Assembly: GCF_011761475.1 (NCBI RefSeq)
Contig: NZ_JAASRS010000001.1
Coordinates: 1,178,001 to 1,242,000 of the forward strand
Length of the DNA: 64,000 bases
Source: Saccharococcus thermophilus
Lineage (GTDB): Bacteria > Bacillota > Bacilli > Bacillales > Anoxybacillaceae
Direction: 5' to 3'
Both the position numbers and the translations under genes were made by a program. Below the pieces are notes generated by a model. It made no database searches, had not been told where the DNA came from, and saw only the letters and a list, made by a program, of their open reading frames with translations. Position 1 is the stretch's first letter; the number at the start of each line of letters is the position of its first letter. This document shows positions 61,780 through 64,000 of this stretch, in pieces.

Positions 61780-63204
61780 ATGATGGCTGCAAAAAAATGG
61801 GGATTATGGATTTTAACCGCCTTCGTCGTTGGAAACATGGTCGGCGGTGGCATATTTATGATTCCGGCAAGCCTAGCACAAGTAGCAAGCCCAATGGGGG
61901 CAGCGCTCGCCTGGCTCGCAACCGGATTGGGCGTCTGGATGATTGCGCTCGTATTTGGCAGTCTAGCAACAAGAAAACCCGATCTTAAAGCAGGACCGCA
62001 AAGCTACGCGCAAGCGATGTTTTCTTCGCCAAAAGCAGGAAACATCGCAGGCTACAGCATGGCGTGGGGATATTGGTCGGCGAACTGGGCGGCCACTGCG
62101 TCCGTTATTATTTCGTTTGCCGGCTATTTAAGCACGTTTTTCCCGATCATGCAAAGCAAGCACGTACTATTTACGATAGGATCGTTTCCATTGGAAGCCG
62201 GAAAAGCACTGACTTTTGCGGTATGTACAACGGTATTGTGGGGAATTCACTGGATTCTCGTCCGCGATTTTCAACGCGCCGGAAACATTAACATTTTGGC
62301 GACAGGAGCGAAAGTGATCGGATTCCTTCTTTATATTGTCGCCACCGTTTGGGTGTTTAACGCCGCAAACTTAGGAAGCGGGTTTGCCTTTGCGGATAAA
62401 AACGGACAAGCAGTGTCCGTACCAAGCCAAATCAACGGAGCGGCGATTACCACGCTATGGGCGTTTATCGGCATTGAATCGGCCGTCATGCTGTCAAACC
62501 GCGCCAAATCGCCGAAAGACGTGAAAAAAGCAACATTGTTGGGACTTGTCATTTCTGTTCTCATTTATATCGGAATCACGTTATTGACAATGGGAGCTCT
62601 TTCACAGGAGGAGTTAAAACAGTCGCAAAAACCGCTCGTAGACGCGCTCTATTCCGTTATCGGAAGCAACGGAGCGTACATCATGGCTATCTTGGCGCTC
62701 GTTTCCCTATTCGGCTCGACGATCGGCTGGATTGTCGTCAGTTCGGAAGTTCCATATCAAGCGGCAAGAGAAGGATTATTCCCTGCTTTCTTTGCCAAAA
62801 CAAACAAGAGCGGCAGCCCGACCCGCTCTCTGTTCATCACGAATTTCATGACGCAAATTTTTCTATTTTCGACCGTATCGGGAACGATGAACGAAGCGTA
62901 CAATTTTGCCATTGTCGTCGCGACGCTTGCCTACTTAGTTCCGTATCTCGTCTCGGCCTTGTATCATTTGAAATTAATCATTACGGGAGAAACGTACAAA
63001 AATGCGAAACAAATTCGCATGCGCGACGGCATCATTACATTGGCGGCGCTAGTATACTCGATTTGGGTCATCAAAACGGGAACAGCGGATTGGTATACAT
63101 TTTTCTTAGGAATCGGTCTATTTGTAGCGGGGTTGGTATTATATCCATTCATCATGAAACCAAAATCGCTCGATCACAAGCAGACAGAATTAAAAGGAGC
63201 GTAA
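61780..63204 (+). CDS. APC-family basic amino acid/polyamine antiporter (ArcD-like)
   Basis: The protein has 474 residues and about twelve helices from ATG 61780 behind AAGGAGG. TAFVVGNMVGGGIFMIPASL and GPQSYAQAMF are the substrate-binding openings of the APA subgroup; WAFIGIESAVMLSNRAKSPK and GWIVVSSEVPYQAAREGLFP AFFAKTNKSGSP are typical of arginine/ornithine or lysine exchangers. The exact substrate cannot be read. Monocistronic with its own terminator. Confidence 0.9.
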   Translation: MMAAKKWGLWILTAFVVGNMVGGGIFMIPASLAQVASPMGAALAWLATGLGVWMIALVFGSLATRKPDLKAGPQSYAQAMFSSPKAGNIAGYSMAWGYWSANWAATASVIISFAGYLSTFFPIMQSKHVLFTIGSFPLEAGKALTFAVCTTVLWGIHWILVRDFQRAGNINILATGAKVIGFLLYIVATVWVFNAANLGSGFAFADKNGQAVSVPSQINGAAITTLWAFIGIESAVMLSNRAKSPKDVKKATLLGLVISVLIYIGITLLTMGALSQEELKQSQKPLVDALYSVIGSNGAYIMAILALVSLFGSTIGWIVVSSEVPYQAAREGLFPAFFAKTNKSGSPTRSLFITNFMTQIFLFSTVSGTMNEAYNFAIVVATLAYLVPYLVSALYHLKLIITGETYKNAKQIRMRDGIITLAALVYSIWVIKTGTADWYTFFLGIGLFVAGLVLYPFIMKPKSLDHKQTELKGA

Positions 63205-64000
63205 AGGGGCCAACGAAAATCGTTGGTCCCTTTTGCTTTTATTTTCTCCCTCCACGCTATCTTATTCGCTGGCTTATACATCATTAGATGCACGCTGATG
63301 AACACGACGGAAGTAATCAAAACAAGCAAAACGAGCACAAATCTAACTCGAAATGAACTCAACAGCATAATCGTATTTTTCAAGTCAATCATCGGTCCAT
63401 AAACTAAAAATGCGAGTATAGAGGTGACCGGAAATAAACTTTTAAATGAGGCCGCGATAAACGCATCCGCTTCTGAACATAATGATAAGAAATAGGCAAG
63501 CACCATCATGACAATTGTCTTGCCGAAATCTCCATCACCAAAAAGGAACAGAGATTTAGTATGTACATAGGTTTGCATGAACGCGGCAAAACAAGCCCCG
63601 ATAATTAAATACTTTCCCGTATCAAAAAACTCATCAATCGAATGTTTGAGCACTTCCTCCAATCGGTGAAACAATGACGCGCGTTTCACATGTTCCCGCA
63701 CATCTGATGCAGCGGCAGTTTTCAGCTGGTTAGACGGAAATAAAAAGCCAATGATAAAGGCAATGATCAAAGCGTCCACAAAGCCAACCCCCATTCGCAA
63801 CGCCGCGATGGTGCCATCATTTCCAAACGCCATATACGTTGCCAAAATGACGATCGGATTAATTAACGGCCCCGTCAACAGAAAGCCGACCGCGGCATGC
63901 AGCGGCACTCCCTTTGCCACCAGTCTTCGCACAATCGGTACAATTCCGCATTCGTACCCAGGAAACAAAGCGCCAATCACACACCCCATCATGGCAGCGA
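63174..64000 (-). CDS. UPF0718/YcgR-type permease, partial (5' end beyond the window)
   Basis: About 275 codons of the 3' part are present; the frame stays open at the window edge (...AAMMGCVIGALFPGYECGIV). PGYECGIVPIVRRLVAKGVP, then GFLLTGPLINPIVILATYMA and SLCSEADAFIAASFKSLFPV are family signatures, the Cys/Glu/Asp residues being conserved. B. subtilis YcgR is a membrane protein of this family, substrate not settled. The C-terminus (KGTNDFRWPLYAPF) is encoded by the terminator stem, an odd but continuous frame. Confidence 0.85.
   Translation of the reverse strand, partial: AAMMGCVIGALFPGYECGIVPIVRRLVAKGVPLHAAVGFLLTGPLINPIVILATYMAFGNDGTIAALRMGVGFVDALIIAFIIGFLFPSNQLKTAAASDVREHVKRASLFHRLEEVLKHSIDEFFDTGKYLIIGACFAAFMQTYVHTKSLFLFGDGDFGKTIVMMVLAYFLSLCSEADAFIAASFKSLFPVTSILAFLVYGPMIDLKNTIMLLSSFRVRFVLVLLVLITSVVFISVHLMMYKPANKIAWREKIKAKGTNDFRWPLYAPFNSVCL
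63203..63240. terminator. Bidirectional terminator
   Basis: AAAGGGGCCAACGA pairs with TCGTTGGTCCCTTT around AAA, followed by TGCTTTT. It lies inside the last codons of the convergent permease frame. Confidence 0.88.

Overview
The window looks like chromosome of a spore-forming, probably thermophilic Bacillaceae, most likely a Geobacillus/Parageobacillus-type organism. The reasons are a small acid-soluble spore protein of SspH type, a CotA-like laccase, a CotD-like coat protein, a YjcZ-type peptide, paired exosporium/coat-like proteins, B. subtilis-style membrane genes (ydbST, yhgE, ycnIJ, ynfA) and IS256, IS1634 and IS110 elements of the kind common in that group. The genus is an inference. 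I saw no tRNA, rRNA or CRISPR array.

The left third (1 to about 20.7 kb) is an eroded accessory zone. IS256 copy 1 joins a 3' fragment of one gene (UDG-like) to the 5' part of an arsenite exporter; its ArsR regulator is intact. Then come a truncated LysE exporter, a 5'-less SDR, a TnpB tail, an intact MerR plus C45 acyltransferase operon with a perfect operator palindrome, a secreted protein broken by an amber codon, an IS110-family element with a long structured non-coding end, tatA, a lipoprotein with a toxin-like C-terminus plus a probable immunity partner, DUF2278, a nuclease/phosphatase gene split by IS256 copy 2, and a run of decayed fragments (methyltransferase, GNAT, membrane protein, S66 peptidase, epimerase) ending in IS1634 copy A.

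The middle (20.7 to 49 kb) is better preserved: sspH, a LysE exporter, a secreted GDPD-PhoD fusion preceded by a Pho-box-like array, a flavodoxin-fold oxidoreductase, a frameshifted carbonic anhydrase, small membrane proteins, two spore-surface-like genes, an ABC exporter, ydbST with a sigma-W-like promoter, yhgE, queT, satD with DUF3307, DNA polymerase IV, IS256 copy 3 and a spore coat cluster (yjcZ, cotA, cotD).

The right end (49 to 64 kb) has IS1634 copy B inserted near the 3' end of an M14 carboxypeptidase gene, a broken substrate-binding protein, a TetR-controlled acyl-CoA operon (acyl-CoA dehydrogenase, FabG-like reductase, two MaoC-type hydratases, a broken thiolase, TetR), a sirtuin, the ycnJ-ycnI copper pair, an APC antiporter and the 3' part of a YcgR/UPF0718 permease. 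About twenty genes are truncated, frameshifted or carry stops, so the window records IS-driven erosion. The most interesting intact items are the GDPD-PhoD fusion, the toxin-like lipoprotein pair, the MerR-C45 operon and the IS110-type element with a candidate guide RNA.
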